DNA of 64,000 nucleotides, taken from Bhargavaea cecembensis. GTDB lineage: Bacteria > Bacillota > Bacilli > Bacillales_A > Planococcaceae. Of the stretch, positions 20,616 to 28,646 are shown one piece after another. The DNA lies in the NCBI RefSeq assembly GCF_001619585.1, contig NZ_LQNT01000013.1, forward strand, positions 124,001-188,000, given 5' to 3'. The notes below the pieces were generated by a model, which ran no database searches, was not told where the DNA came from, and saw only the letters and a program-made list of their open reading frames with translations. How positions within the stretch are numbered: the stretch's first letter is position 1; every line of letters begins with the position of its first letter. The position numbers and the translations under genes are program-made.

Positions 20616-23093
20616 GTGGAAGATTATTTAAAGGAATTGCGTGACCGGCTTCTTTCGTTCATGCGTGAAGACAGCTACAAACCGCTTACCGTACAGGAGA
20701 TCCAGGAGGAACTGGAACTGACGGATGCAGGGGAATTCAAGGAACTCGTGAAAGTCCTCGTGGAACTCGAGGAGAAAGGTTACGTCATCCGCTCCCGTTC
20801 GGACCGATACGGCGTGCCGGAGCGGATGGATATCATCCGTGGCCGCTTTATCGGACATGCCAAAGGCTTCGGCTTCGTCGTGCCTGAAGAGGAGGGCATG
20901 GATGATATCTTCATCCCTCCAAACGAGACGAATACCGCAATGAACGGAGATACGGTCCTCATCAAGATTCTGAAAGAAACGGGCGGCGACCGTCAGGAAG
21001 GGTCCGTCATCCGGATTTCAGAGCGGAAGAACACGAAAGTCGTCGGAACCTTCCAGGCACACCGCGGCTTCGGCTTCGTCATCGCAGACGACAAGAAGCT
21101 TCCGATGGATGTGTTCGTATCCAAGGAAAACACGCTCGGTGCAGTCGACGGGCATAAGGTCGTCGTGGAGATCACCGAATGGCCGAGCGAGCGGAAGTCG
21201 GCTGAAGGCATCGTGGTCCAAGTGCTCGGACACAAAAACGACCCGGGTGTCGACATCCTCTCGATCATCTACAAGTATGGCATCGAGATCGAGTTTCCGG
21301 ACGAAGTCATCGAACACGCAAACCGTGTGCCGGACGAAATCCGCGAGCAGGATCTGTTCAAGCGGCGGGACCTCCGGGGCGAGCAGATCGTCACGATCGA
21401 CGGCGCAGAAGCGAAGGACCTTGACGATGCCGTCACGGTCACCAAAAATGATGACGGCACCTATAAGCTCGGCGTCCACATCGCGGATGTCAGCTACTAT
21501 GTGACTGAGAACTCTGCGATTGACGTAGAGGCCCGTGAGCGCGGGACGAGCGTTTATCTGACAGACCGGGTCATTCCGATGATCCCTCACCGTCTTTCGA
21601 ACGGAATCTGCTCGCTGAACCCTCATGTCGACCGGCTTACGCTCAGCTGTGAGATGGTCATCGACAGCAAGGGCAAAGTTGTGTCCCATGAGATCTTCCA
21701 GAGTGTGATCCGGACTGTTGAACGAATGACCTATCACGACGTTTATAAGATCATCGAAGAAAAGGACGAGGAGCTCCGGGCGCGCTACGAGCCGCTTGTC
21801 CCGATGTTCGAGCATATGGCGGAACTGGCTGCCATCCTGCGCCAGCGCCGATTCGACCGCGGAGCGATCGATTTCGACTTCAAGGAATCTAAAATCATCG
21901 TCGACGAAGAGGGCTGGCCGACCGATGTCGTCGTGCGCGAACGAACGGTGGCGGAAAAGCTGATTGAAGAGTTCATGCTTGTCGCGAACGAGACGGTCGC
22001 CGAGCACTTCCACTGGCTGCGGGTCCCGTTCATCTACCGGATCCACGAAGATCCGAAATCCGAGAAGCTGGAGCGCTTTTTCGAATTCATCACGAACTTC
22101 GGCCTCCTTGTACGGGGGACGTCAAACAAGGTGCACCCGCGTGCCCTCCAGGAGATCCTCGAGTCGATTTCCGGAGAGCCGGAAGAACCGGTCGTCTCGA
22201 CGATGCTCCTGCGTTCGATGCAGCAGGCGAGGTATTCCGAGCTGAGCCTCGGCCACTTCGGCCTGTCCAGCGAGTTCTACACGCACTTCACATCGCCGAT
22301 CCGGCGGTATCCTGACCTTCTCGTTCACAGGCTGATCCGGACGTACCTCATCGAGGCGGACACTTCACCGGCAACGGTCGCAAAGTGGAAGGGAGAAATT
22401 CCGGAAATCGCGGAGCACTCTTCTGATATGGAGCGGCGGGCGGTCGATGCCGAGCGTGACACAGAAGCGCTCAAGAAGGCCCAGTTCATGGTGGACAAGG
22501 TCGGCGAAGAATTCGAGGGCATCATCTCCTCGGTTACAAACTTCGGCCTGTTCGTCGAATTGGAAAACACGATCGAAGGACTTGTCCATGTCTCTTACAT
22601 GACCGATGACTACTATTGGTTCGATGATCGCAATCTGATGATGGTCGGCGAGCATACGGCCAAGCAGTTCCGGATCGGGGACAAGGTGAAAGTCCGTGTC
22701 ATCTCCGTGAAGCCGGAGGAGTCGGCAATCGACTTTGAGCTGGCGGATATGGACAGCACGAACGCGCCGGAACGCCGGACGCGCAAAGACAGCCCGAAAG
22801 TCATCCGGACAAAGGGTGACACAAGGGGCGGCGGCAAAGGCCGGGGTGAAGGCGGACGCGGCGGACGCAACTCCGGCGGAAATCGCGGGGAAGGCCGAAA
22901 CGGCGGCGGCCGCAGTGGCGGCGGACGCGGTGGAAGCGGAGGAAGCGGCGGCGGTCGCGGCGGCAATCGCAGCGGCGGTTCCGGTTCGGGCAGGCCGTCC
23001 GGCCAGGGAGGTTCCGGTGGCAGGAACCGGTCACGGGGCGGCGGCGGAGGCGGCCGCGGAAACGCTCCGCGCGGCGGCAACCGGCAGAAGTAA
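20616..23093 (+). CDS. rnr: Ribonuclease R with Gly/Arg-rich C-terminal tail
   Basis: 3'-5' exoribonuclease of 825 residues. Order: N-terminal winged helix (1-70), cold-shock OB folds (about 75-230), RNB catalytic domain with [15 protein letters not shown] (the Asp cluster that binds magnesium) and [10 protein letters not shown]-terminal S1 domain (about 625-710). From about residue 740 onward some 85 residues are almost only Gly, Arg, Ser and Asn in RGG-like runs instead of the usual Lys-rich tail. GTG start at 20616 after AGGAGGG. RNase R degrades structured RNA and non-stop mRNA released by trans-translation, matching its neighbours smpB and ssrA. Confidence 0.95.
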   Translation: MEDYLKELRDRLLSFMREDSYKPLTVQEIQEELELTDAGEFKELVKVLVELEEKGYVIRSRSDRYGVPERMDIIRGRFIGHAKGFGFVVPEEEGMDDIFIPPNETNTAMNGDTVLIKILKETGGDRQEGSVIRISERKNTKVVGTFQAHRGFGFVIADDKKLPMDVFVSKENTLGAVDGHKVVVEITEWPSERKSAEGIVVQVLGHKNDPGVDILSIIYKYGIEIEFPDEVIEHANRVPDEIREQDLFKRRDLRGEQIVTIDGAEAKDLDDAVTVTKNDDGTYKLGVHIADVSYYVTENSAIDVEARERGTSVYLTDRVIPMIPHRLSNGICSLNPHVDRLTLSCEMVIDSKGKVVSHEIFQSVIRTVERMTYHDVYKIIEEKDEELRARYEPLVPMFEHMAELAAILRQRRFDRGAIDFDFKESKIIVDEEGWPTDVVVRERTVAEKLIEEFMLVANETVAEHFHWLRVPFIYRIHEDPKSEKLERFFEFITNFGLLVRGTSNKVHPRALQEILESISGEPEEPVVSTMLLRSMQQARYSELSLGHFGLSSEFYTHFTSPIRRYPDLLVHRLIRTYLIEADTSPATVAKWKGEIPEIAEHSSDMERRAVDAERDTEALKKAQFMVDKVGEEFEGIISSVTNFGLFVELENTIEGLVHVSYMTDDYYWFDDRNLMMVGEHTAKQFRIGDKVKVRVISVKPEESAIDFELADMDSTNAPERRTRKDSPKVIRTKGDTRGGGKGRGEGGRGGRNSGGNRGEGRNGGGRSGGGRGGSGGSGGGRGGNRSGGSGSGRPSGQGGSGGRNRSRGGGGGGRGNAPRGGNRQK

Positions 23094-23170
23094 CTTAAGT
23101 CGAATTGAATAAACCATGACACCGGACGGCATCCTGCCGTCCCGTTGTCCGTTATAGAGGGGGGAAACCG

Positions 23171-23641
23171 ATGGCAAAAGGAAATGACCAGCGTGTTCTG
23201 GCACAAAACAAAAAAGCCGGACATGATTACTTTATCGAAGATACCATTGAAGCGGGAATCGTCCTTCAGGGGACCGAAATCAAGTCAATCCGGAACGGCA
23301 AGGTCCAGCTCCGGGATGCCTTTATCCGGATCCGGAACAACGAAGCGTGGATCTCGAATATGCACGTCAGTCCGTATGAGCAGGGGAACCGCTACAATCA
23401 CGATCCGCTTCGGGCGAGGAAGCTGCTGCTTCACAAAAAGCAGATTGGCCAGCTGATCGGCAAGACGAAGGAAGAGGGATTCTCGATCATCCCATTGAAG
23501 ATGTACATCAAGAACGGCTATGCAAAAGTGCTGATCGGCGTGGCAAAAGGCAAGAAGAAGTACGACAAGCGGGAAGACCTGAAGAAGAAAGAGCACAAGC
23601 GCGAGATGGAACGGGCATTCAAGGCGAAGCAGCAATATTGA
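23171..23641 (+). CDS. smpB: SsrA-binding protein SmpB
   Basis: SmpB, 156 residues. The core [20 protein letters not shown] and [10 protein letters not shown] are family signatures, and the C-terminal tail is Lys/Arg rich ([18 protein letters not shown]) as required to enter the mRNA channel. Binds tmRNA and brings it to stalled ribosomes. RBS AGAGGGGGG precedes ATG 23171. The tmRNA gene follows. Confidence 0.96.
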   Translation: MAKGNDQRVLAQNKKAGHDYFIEDTIEAGIVLQGTEIKSIRNGKVQLRDAFIRIRNNEAWISNMHVSPYEQGNRYNHDPLRARKLLLHKKQIGQLIGKTKEEGFSIIPLKMYIKNGYAKVLIGVAKGKKKYDKREDLKKKEHKREMERAFKAKQQY

Positions 23642-23692
23642 ATGCGCTCCGCCTGTAAGCGGCGAAGCAGTACTGAGTGCCCTCCGCTTGCC
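23623..23692 (+). repeat. Imperfect direct duplication of the smpB 3' end
   Basis: GGCGAAGCAG...TGAATGCGCTCCGC (23623-23652) is repeated as GGCGAAGCAG...TGAGTGCCCTCCGC (23661-23687), with a three-base difference. The second copy lies beyond the smpB stop and abuts the ssrA promoter. It looks like a short tandem duplication that has drifted. Confidence 0.65.
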
Positions 23693-23716
23693 ATTTGGCG
23701 CAAAATACCCTATAAT
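23688..23716 (+). promoter_or_regulatory. SigA promoter for ssrA
   Basis: TTGCCA (23688-23693), 17-base spacer, perfect TATAAT (23711-23716). The transcript would carry a leader of about 60 bases removed by RNase P to give the mature 5' end at 23783. Confidence 0.8.
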
Positions 23717-23782
23717 AAGGTTACAGATTGCCAGTATACCGAGTTTCACTAATCCTATTCAGGATTTCCAATCTTCCCAAAC

Positions 23783-24137
23783 GGGGACGTTTTGGATTCG
23801 ACAGGGATGGTCTGAGCTCCGGTTGCGCGTCGGAGGGTCGGCTCCGTATCAACGACATTTAACAATAACTGGCAAAACTAACAACAACCTCGCTTTCGCA
23901 GCGTAAGCTGCTGAAACGGTCCTCCGGTTCCATCGCCCATGTGGCATCTGAGGACTCACTTATCAGTGGGATACGACGTCTGTCCGCCGCCTGAGGCTGA
24001 CGTAAGAGATTTACAGGATAGCGCGCAGGACGCCTGCTGACCGGCAGAATGCAGCGCGAACTTCAATAGATCAGATACACGCGTAGAAGCCGGAGTGTTG
24101 GAGTCTCTGGACGCGGGTTCGAATCCCGCCGTCTCCA
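23783..24137 (+). ncRNA. ssrA: Transfer-messenger RNA (tmRNA)
   Basis: The 5' end GGGGACGTTTTGGATTCGACAGGG and 3' end GGGTTCGAATCCCGCCGTCTCCA form the tRNA-Ala-like domain; GGGGACG pairs with CGTCTCC (one G-T). CCA is not encoded. The tag frame is 23871-23906, GKTNNNLAFAA after the tRNA-borne Ala, ending TAA, with the LA-F-AA style end recognised by ClpXP. Rescues stalled ribosomes with SmpB. The 3' end is used as the junction of the A+T-rich island. Confidence 0.96.
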
Positions 24138-24138
24138 T
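24130..24138 (+). repeat. Left att-like repeat (3' end of ssrA)
   Basis: CGTCTCCAT at the 3' end of ssrA. The same nine bases occur at 27529-27537, just after gajB, so the island is bounded by a direct repeat. Confidence 0.6.
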
Positions 24139-24160
24139 AAAGTGTATTTAACCTTGTCGA

Positions 24161-24202
24161 GTACCATGAATGTTGATTAATCAACGTTCATGGTACTTTT
24201 TT
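24161..24202 (+). terminator. Terminator after ssrA (island side)
   Basis: Near-perfect 36-base palindrome (24161-24196; arms GTACCATGAA/TTCATGGTAC and GTTGAT/ATCAAC, one G-T pair) followed by six Ts. It lies within the A+T-rich segment and ends tmRNA transcription. Confidence 0.85.
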
Positions 24203-24289
24203 GTATGGGACAATTTAATTACCCATATACTTCTTTAATTGCTGAATATTGATTATATAGTAAAATGAATTTGGAAAGGTAGTGAGAAA

Positions 24290-26029
24290 ATGAAATTTAA
24301 ATGGATAGAAATTAAAAACTTCAGGAACTTTAAGGAAATCAAAGTGGACTTAACAAATCAAAATGTAATATTCGGTCTAAACGATATAGGAAAGAGTAAC
24401 TTTTTAGCTGCTTTAAGATTTTTATTCGAAAGAGAAATTAGAAAGAATGGTTTTATAGAAAGTGATTTCTATATTAGAGATGTTGATGAAGAAATCTCTA
24501 TAACAATTTGTATTGATATTAAGGATTTTGATGTAAGTGATCATTCAAAACTAATCGTGTCACGAATGGCGGGAGCAAGGAGTTCAGAGGATTTAGAAAA
24601 TATTTATATTAGATTAAATGGTGTATATGAAAAAAATGAAGAGATAGGTGGTATAACAGTTTATTGGGGGAATAGTCTTGAAAAATTAAAAGAAATACCT
24701 CAAAAAAATGGTTTTACTGAACTAGATAGAATTTTTAAAGTTGTATACATAGACCCCTTGATAAACTTAGAAAGGGTGTTCGAGAAGAATAAAAGAGCAA
24801 TTTTTAATCAGGAAAAATTTAATGCAAAAGATATTGAAAAATCCGAGAAAATAAAAGAATTCACAAAAGAAATAAATAAAAGTATTGGTGAAATGGATGT
24901 TATTAATAATTTTGAGGGAGAAATTACGAGAGAATATCAAAGTTTAAAGCATGAAAATATCAGACTAACTATAAAGTCTGAAATGGCCATTAACGGCTAT
25001 TTCAGTGACTTAAAACCGTATATTAAAAGAGAAGATGATGATAATTTATATCCAACTTCCGGTGATGGAAGAAAGAAAATAATTTCTTACTCTCTTTTAA
25101 ATTACGTTACAAAAAATTTTAATTCGGAAAAAATCACTATTTTTTTGATTGAAGAGCCCGAAAATAGTTTACATAGATCTTTACAAATTGCACTCTCAAA
25201 AAAGTTATTTTCTAATGAAGCATATAAATATTTCTTTTTAACCACTCATTCACCAGAATTATTGTATGAGATGGATAATGCTTCATTAATTAGGATACAC
25301 TCAATGGATAAAATTGTATGCTCCTCTTCATATGTATATGTTGTTGGAGATGACTATAGAAATATAAAAACTCAATTGAATAAAAATTTAGTGACTGCTC
25401 TTTTTTCCGAGCGGGTATTACTAATTGAAGGCCCTTCAGAACGTGTTCTATTTGAAAAAGTATTAGGGACTGTAAAACCGGAATATGAGTTAAATGGTGC
25501 TTATATACTAGAGGTTTATGGAATTGCATTTAAAAAGTATTGGGATGTATTGCGGGAATTAGGGATTAACGTTTTTGTTAAAACCGATAATGATTTAAAG
25601 AGGAAGAAAAATACAAACAACATTTTCGATTTAATAGGTTTTAATAGGGCATTAGAGTTATGTGGCAAGAGGAAAATGCCGCCTATTAATATCACATTTA
25701 ACGAATCAGATACTAAAGATTTGAAAAGTGCAAAAATCGTCCAAGAAAAGAGAAGGTTATTCCAAAAACTAAAAACTAGCAAGAGAATTATTAACAGTAA
25801 TAATATATATATATCAACAATCGATTTAGAGCATGATCTGCATGCTGCATTAGGAGCAAGACTTGAAGAATTAACCGGAAATTCTAATCCTATTAAATAC
25901 CTTCAATCTGCCAAGTTGATTAATATGGCTGAATTGGCTAAAGAACTAACTTACGAAGATTGTAAACATCTTTATGATCATCCGAAATTTGCTGTACTAA
26001 AGGAGTTGAATAAGCATGAGGGTGAGTGA
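24290..26029 (+). CDS. gajA: Gabija GajA: OLD-family ATPase-TOPRIM nuclease
   Basis: Protein of 579 residues. The N-terminal ABC/OLD-type ATPase has Walker A GLNDIGKS (29-36) and Walker B FLIEEPENSLH (about 285-295) followed by the TTHSPELL switch. The C-terminal TOPRIM domain has LLIEGPSERVLF (catalytic Glu) and FVKTDNDL (DxD). This order plus an adjoining UvrD-like helicase is the definition of Gabija, in which GajA nicks DNA when phage replication depletes nucleotides. RBS GGAAAGG precedes ATG 24290. It overlaps gajB by 14 bases. Codon use is far more A/T-rich than in neighbours, showing recent transfer. Confidence 0.9.
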   Translation: MKFKWIEIKNFRNFKEIKVDLTNQNVIFGLNDIGKSNFLAALRFLFEREIRKNGFIESDFYIRDVDEEISITICIDIKDFDVSDHSKLIVSRMAGARSSEDLENIYIRLNGVYEKNEEIGGITVYWGNSLEKLKEIPQKNGFTELDRIFKVVYIDPLINLERVFEKNKRAIFNQEKFNAKDIEKSEKIKEFTKEINKSIGEMDVINNFEGEITREYQSLKHENIRLTIKSEMAINGYFSDLKPYIKREDDDNLYPTSGDGRKKIISYSLLNYVTKNFNSEKITIFLIEEPENSLHRSLQIALSKKLFSNEAYKYFFLTTHSPELLYEMDNASLIRIHSMDKIVCSSSYVYVVGDDYRNIKTQLNKNLVTALFSERVLLIEGPSERVLFEKVLGTVKPEYELNGAYILEVYGIAFKKYWDVLRELGINVFVKTDNDLKRKKNTNNIFDLIGFNRALELCGKRKMPPINITFNESDTKDLKSAKIVQEKRRLFQKLKTSKRIINSNNIYISTIDLEHDLHAALGARLEELTGNSNPIKYLQSAKLINMAELAKELTYEDCKHLYDHPKFAVLKELNKHEGE

Positions 26030-27524
26030 TCATGAAATTAGAAATGAAATAGTCAATTCTGGAATAAAGAATATTGTAATCTCTGCAAGCGCCGGTTGTG
26101 GTAAAACCACAATATTAATTGATAAGATACGTAAAACTATTGACGAAATAAATAATCATAAAACTATTGCTGCAATTACTTTTACTATAAAAGCTACAAA
26201 AGAATTAAGAGACAGGACAAAAAGCTTTAAATCAAGTAAAGAGATAGTTATTTGCACAAATGATAGTTTTGTTGAAAATGAGATTATACGTCCATTTATT
26301 GTGGGTGTTTTTGGAGAGGAATATAGAGAGGATTTTGTAGTGGATTACTATAAAAAGTTTCAAACAAAAAGCGAGGGTTTGGCGCTATTAAAACAACATA
26401 ATATATTAGGAGTATACAATAATATCAAAGAAAATTTCAAATTTGAACTCGCTTGTTATATATTAAAAAACTCTGTTGCAGCTCAGCAATATTTGATTTC
26501 AAAATATTTGATGCTATTCTTAGATGAATATCAAGACAGTGATCAATTTATGCATGAGTTGTTCATGTATATAAATAGAAGATTGAATATACCATTGTTT
26601 ATTGTTGGAGATTCAAAACAAGCTATTTATATTTGGAGGGGGGCGAAAGAAAATATCTTCAACGAATTTGATGAAACTTTCGATAAGTACGAGTTATTTC
26701 ATAACTTTAGGTCGCACGAAAATATAACAAACTTTGCCAATATAGTGCATTTGGATAATTATCTAGACAATAAATCAACTGAATTAATAGAAGAAGTAAA
26801 TATCGGAATTACCGATAAAAGTTTCAACGAAGCCGTTTATAATATAATAAACAACAAAAAAGTTGAATTAAATGATGAGATAACAATTATTATTAACGCA
26901 AACAGGGCTGCTGAGGAATGTAAAAAATATTTAAATTACAGAGGTTATGATTTTGAGTTCATACCTAGAACACCTATTGATGAAGGTGTTTTGAACTCGT
27001 TCGTATTACGGAATTTAATGAAGTTAACATTATGTGAGTTGTATAACGTGTATAATTTTATGCTTGATTTGAATTTAGAACTTAAACGCGAAAAAGTAAA
27101 GGAACTTGAAAAACAGATTGGAGAATTGAAAGAAGGAAACTTAGATTTAAGAAAAATCAAACCCATACTCGATAAAATTTCTGGAATTATAAATATAGAT
27201 TTAAGCGATATTGAAATAATTAAATTCTTAGAAACATTAACGGATGCCAAATATCATGTGTCGTTCGTTAATAATGAGAAGAAGCATAAAATTATGACAG
27301 TATTTGGTGCAAAAGGTTTAGAATTTGAGCAAGTTATAATAAGGGCAGCAGATTATACAATGGATAGTATTAATAATATAAACAATCATTATGTAGCTCT
27401 AACTAGAGCGAAAAATAAAGTTGTAATTATTGATAATACACATAGATATACAATTGATTTAATTAAAAGATTGAAAGCGAAAAGAATTGAAATCGGGAAA
27501 GCAGCTAAAATTTTTAGGTTTTGA
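26016..27524 (+). CDS. gajB: Gabija GajB: UvrD/Rep-like helicase
   Basis: Superfamily 1A helicase of 502 residues. Walker A SASAGCGKT (23-31), motif Ia TFTIKATKEL, motif II LDEYQDSDQ, motif III VGDSKQAIYIWRG, motif IV NFRSHENI, motif V FGAKGLEFEQV and motif VI YVALTRAKN are all present. In Gabija, GajB binds and unwinds DNA ends and works in complex with GajA. The start ATG 26016 is inside gajA, 10 bases after AAAGGAG. Same A+T-rich composition as gajA. Confidence 0.9.
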   Translation: MRVSDHEIRNEIVNSGIKNIVISASAGCGKTTILIDKIRKTIDEINNHKTIAAITFTIKATKELRDRTKSFKSSKEIVICTNDSFVENEIIRPFIVGVFGEEYREDFVVDYYKKFQTKSEGLALLKQHNILGVYNNIKENFKFELACYILKNSVAAQQYLISKYLMLFLDEYQDSDQFMHELFMYINRRLNIPLFIVGDSKQAIYIWRGAKENIFNEFDETFDKYELFHNFRSHENITNFANIVHLDNYLDNKSTELIEEVNIGITDKSFNEAVYNIINNKKVELNDEITIIINANRAAEECKKYLNYRGYDFEFIPRTPIDEGVLNSFVLRNLMKLTLCELYNVYNFMLDLNLELKREKVKELEKQIGELKEGNLDLRKIKPILDKISGIINIDLSDIEIIKFLETLTDAKYHVSFVNNEKKHKIMTVFGAKGLEFEQVIIRAADYTMDSINNINNHYVALTRAKNKVVIIDNTHRYTIDLIKRLKAKRIEIGKAAKIFRF

Positions 27525-27528
27525 TAAA

Positions 27529-27537
27529 CGTCTCCAT
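27529..27537 (+). repeat. Right att-like repeat
   Basis: CGTCTCCAT, identical to the end of ssrA (24130-24138), beginning four bases after the gajB stop. It marks the point where composition returns to that of the host. Confidence 0.6.
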
Positions 27538-27571
27538 TATGACTAAGTAATATGACAACCAAAAACGATTC

Positions 27572-27602
27572 AAGCCCCCTCAAATAATGAGGGGGCTTTT
27601 TC
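27572..27602. terminator. Terminator downstream of island (possibly the original ssrA terminator)
   Basis: AAGCCCCCTCA (27572-27582), loop AATAA, TGAGGGGGCTT (27588-27598), then Ts. G+C-rich stem unlike the island. It also ends the minus-strand gene at 27614. If the island is removed at the repeats, this hairpin lies about 40 bases after ssrA. Confidence 0.8.
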
Positions 27603-27613
27603 ATGCGCACTTG

Positions 27614-27970
27614 TCAGCGGCGGCAGGAAAACGAACGGATTTCGTCCAAATCGATTCCGAAATAATCCCAGCGACGCTGTCTCGAACGCCATCTGTATCC
27701 TGCGACGGAGCGGCGCCCGACGAATGTCGGGAAGAACCAGAAACGCTGTCCATTCTCGAGAACGACCATAGTCACGCGATTGAGGCACCCGCGGATTGCT
27801 CCCGGATCAACCGCCTGAGGCGTAATCGGTGGCTGCGGTGGCCTTCCCGGTCTTCCTGGCATCCCGGGCCTTCCCGGTCTGCCTCTGCCGCCCCGCTCCA
27901 TGTCGTCAGTCCACGGCAGCCAATCCATCGGAGACTCCCACATGTCTCCTCCTCCGGGTCTGTTAACCAT
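27614..27970 (-). CDS. Pro/Gly-rich hypothetical protein with conserved aromatic C-terminal domain
   Basis: Protein of 118 residues. The first half is low complexity (MVNRPGGGDMW..., collagen-like GRPGRPGMPGRPGRP), the second half a conserved block: AVDPGAIRGCLNRV, FWFFPTFVGRRSVAGYRW, WDYFGIDLDEI, SFSC. The same layout (Pro-rich start, one domain with FWF.PTFVGR..V.GYRW) is known to me from small proteins of Bacillus species without assigned function. Start ATG 27970 chosen because AAGGAG lies eight bases before it. Could be spore- or surface-associated; this is a guess from composition. Confidence 0.75.
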   Translation of the reverse strand: MVNRPGGGDMWESPMDWLPWTDDMERGGRGRPGRPGMPGRPGRPPQPPITPQAVDPGAIRGCLNRVTMVVLENGQRFWFFPTFVGRRSVAGYRWRSRQRRWDYFGIDLDEIRSFSCRR

Positions 27971-28098
27971 GATTCCACTCCTTCCGGCAAACCTTCCGTA
28001 TTCTATGCAGGAAGTTTGGGAATGGCCGGGCAACGGCGGGGAAGTCAGGCAGCAGCTGTTCGGATTGACAGCTTAATTCCTGCAAAAATCGGATAAAT

Positions 28099-28413
28099 TC
28101 ACGAGTGGCCATGGTGACTGCCGTGTCCGGACGATTGATCCGAATATGAAGTCTGTTTACCGAATGAGACGGCACGGAGCATTTTCAGAACTGGCTTGAT
28201 CAGCAGCAGGATGCTGCCGACCAAGAAAAGAATCGTCCCGGCCATCATGGTGTCTTTAAAGAAGAAACAGATGCTCCCGATGATGAACAGGAGACCAATC
28301 AGGATTTCATTGGCCAGGGAGATCACCCGATAGTTTTTGTTAAAGAAAATCGCATATTTGCTCAACGGTAAATCCAGTTCTTCATACTTGTCCAAATTCT
28401 TCAGAAGTGGCAA
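28099..28413 (-). CDS. YrhK-like two-helix membrane protein
   Basis: Protein of 104 residues. The central part FFNKNYRVISLANEILIGLLFIIGSICFFF and the second segment (TILFLVGSILLLIKPVL) are two transmembrane helices in the pattern of the YrhK domain; the end is His/Ser rich (SSGHGSHHGHS), which could bind metal. Start TTG 28413 follows AAAGGAGGGTG at good spacing; the frame stays open for 85 more codons upstream but without ribosome-binding site and with little order. Function unknown. Confidence 0.7.
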   Translation of the reverse strand: MPLLKNLDKYEELDLPLSKYAIFFNKNYRVISLANEILIGLLFIIGSICFFFKDTMMAGTILFLVGSILLLIKPVLKMLRAVSFGKQTSYSDQSSGHGSHHGHS

Positions 28414-28610
28414 AAAACACCCTCCTTTTGCCGGATGATGCAGTAAAAATCGCAGCCATTCAGAAAAACAATGGCTCTTATATCCAGATACCCTCAAACC
28501 CTTCACTAAAACAGCAGCCAATTTTTCTGCAATCTCAGGCCAATCCTTGTTGCAGGTATCCTTTGTCCTGGAGACCGGGTTTTCCGATGTCTTTGCATGG
28601 CCCATCAAAT

Positions 28611-28645
28611 AAAAAGGGCCATCCCATTTCGGGATGGCCCTTTTT
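28611..28645. terminator. Terminator of the BCCT transporter gene
   Basis: AAAAAGGGCCATCCC (28611-28625), loop ATTTC, GGGATGGCCCTTTTT (28631-28645). Symmetric A- and T-runs; serves the minus-strand transporter whose stop is at 28647-28649. Confidence 0.88.
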
Positions 28646-28646
28646 G

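Larger units (their letters stand above)
24138..27537. mobile_element. A+T-rich genomic island at ssrA carrying Gabija
   Basis: Base composition falls sharply to very A+T-rich just after ssrA and returns to G+C-rich after 27540. The segment contains only gajA and gajB plus a terminator, and is bounded by the nine-base ssrA-end repeat. The 3' end of ssrA is a frequent integration site for tyrosine-recombinase elements. No integrase, transposase or inverted repeat is seen, so it is either a remnant or moved in trans. Confidence 0.8.

Noticed and set aside
23688-23906. 72-codon frame across the start of ssrA
   Set aside because: It is the tmRNA tag frame extended backwards through non-coding tmRNA sequence.
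24138-27537. Prophage or integrative conjugative element
   Set aside because: No integrase, phage structural or transfer gene occurs between the repeats; only gajA and gajB are present.
27587-28096. Plus-strand frame of 169 codons
   Set aside because: It lies opposite the conserved minus-strand gene at 27614-27970 and begins in the terminator.
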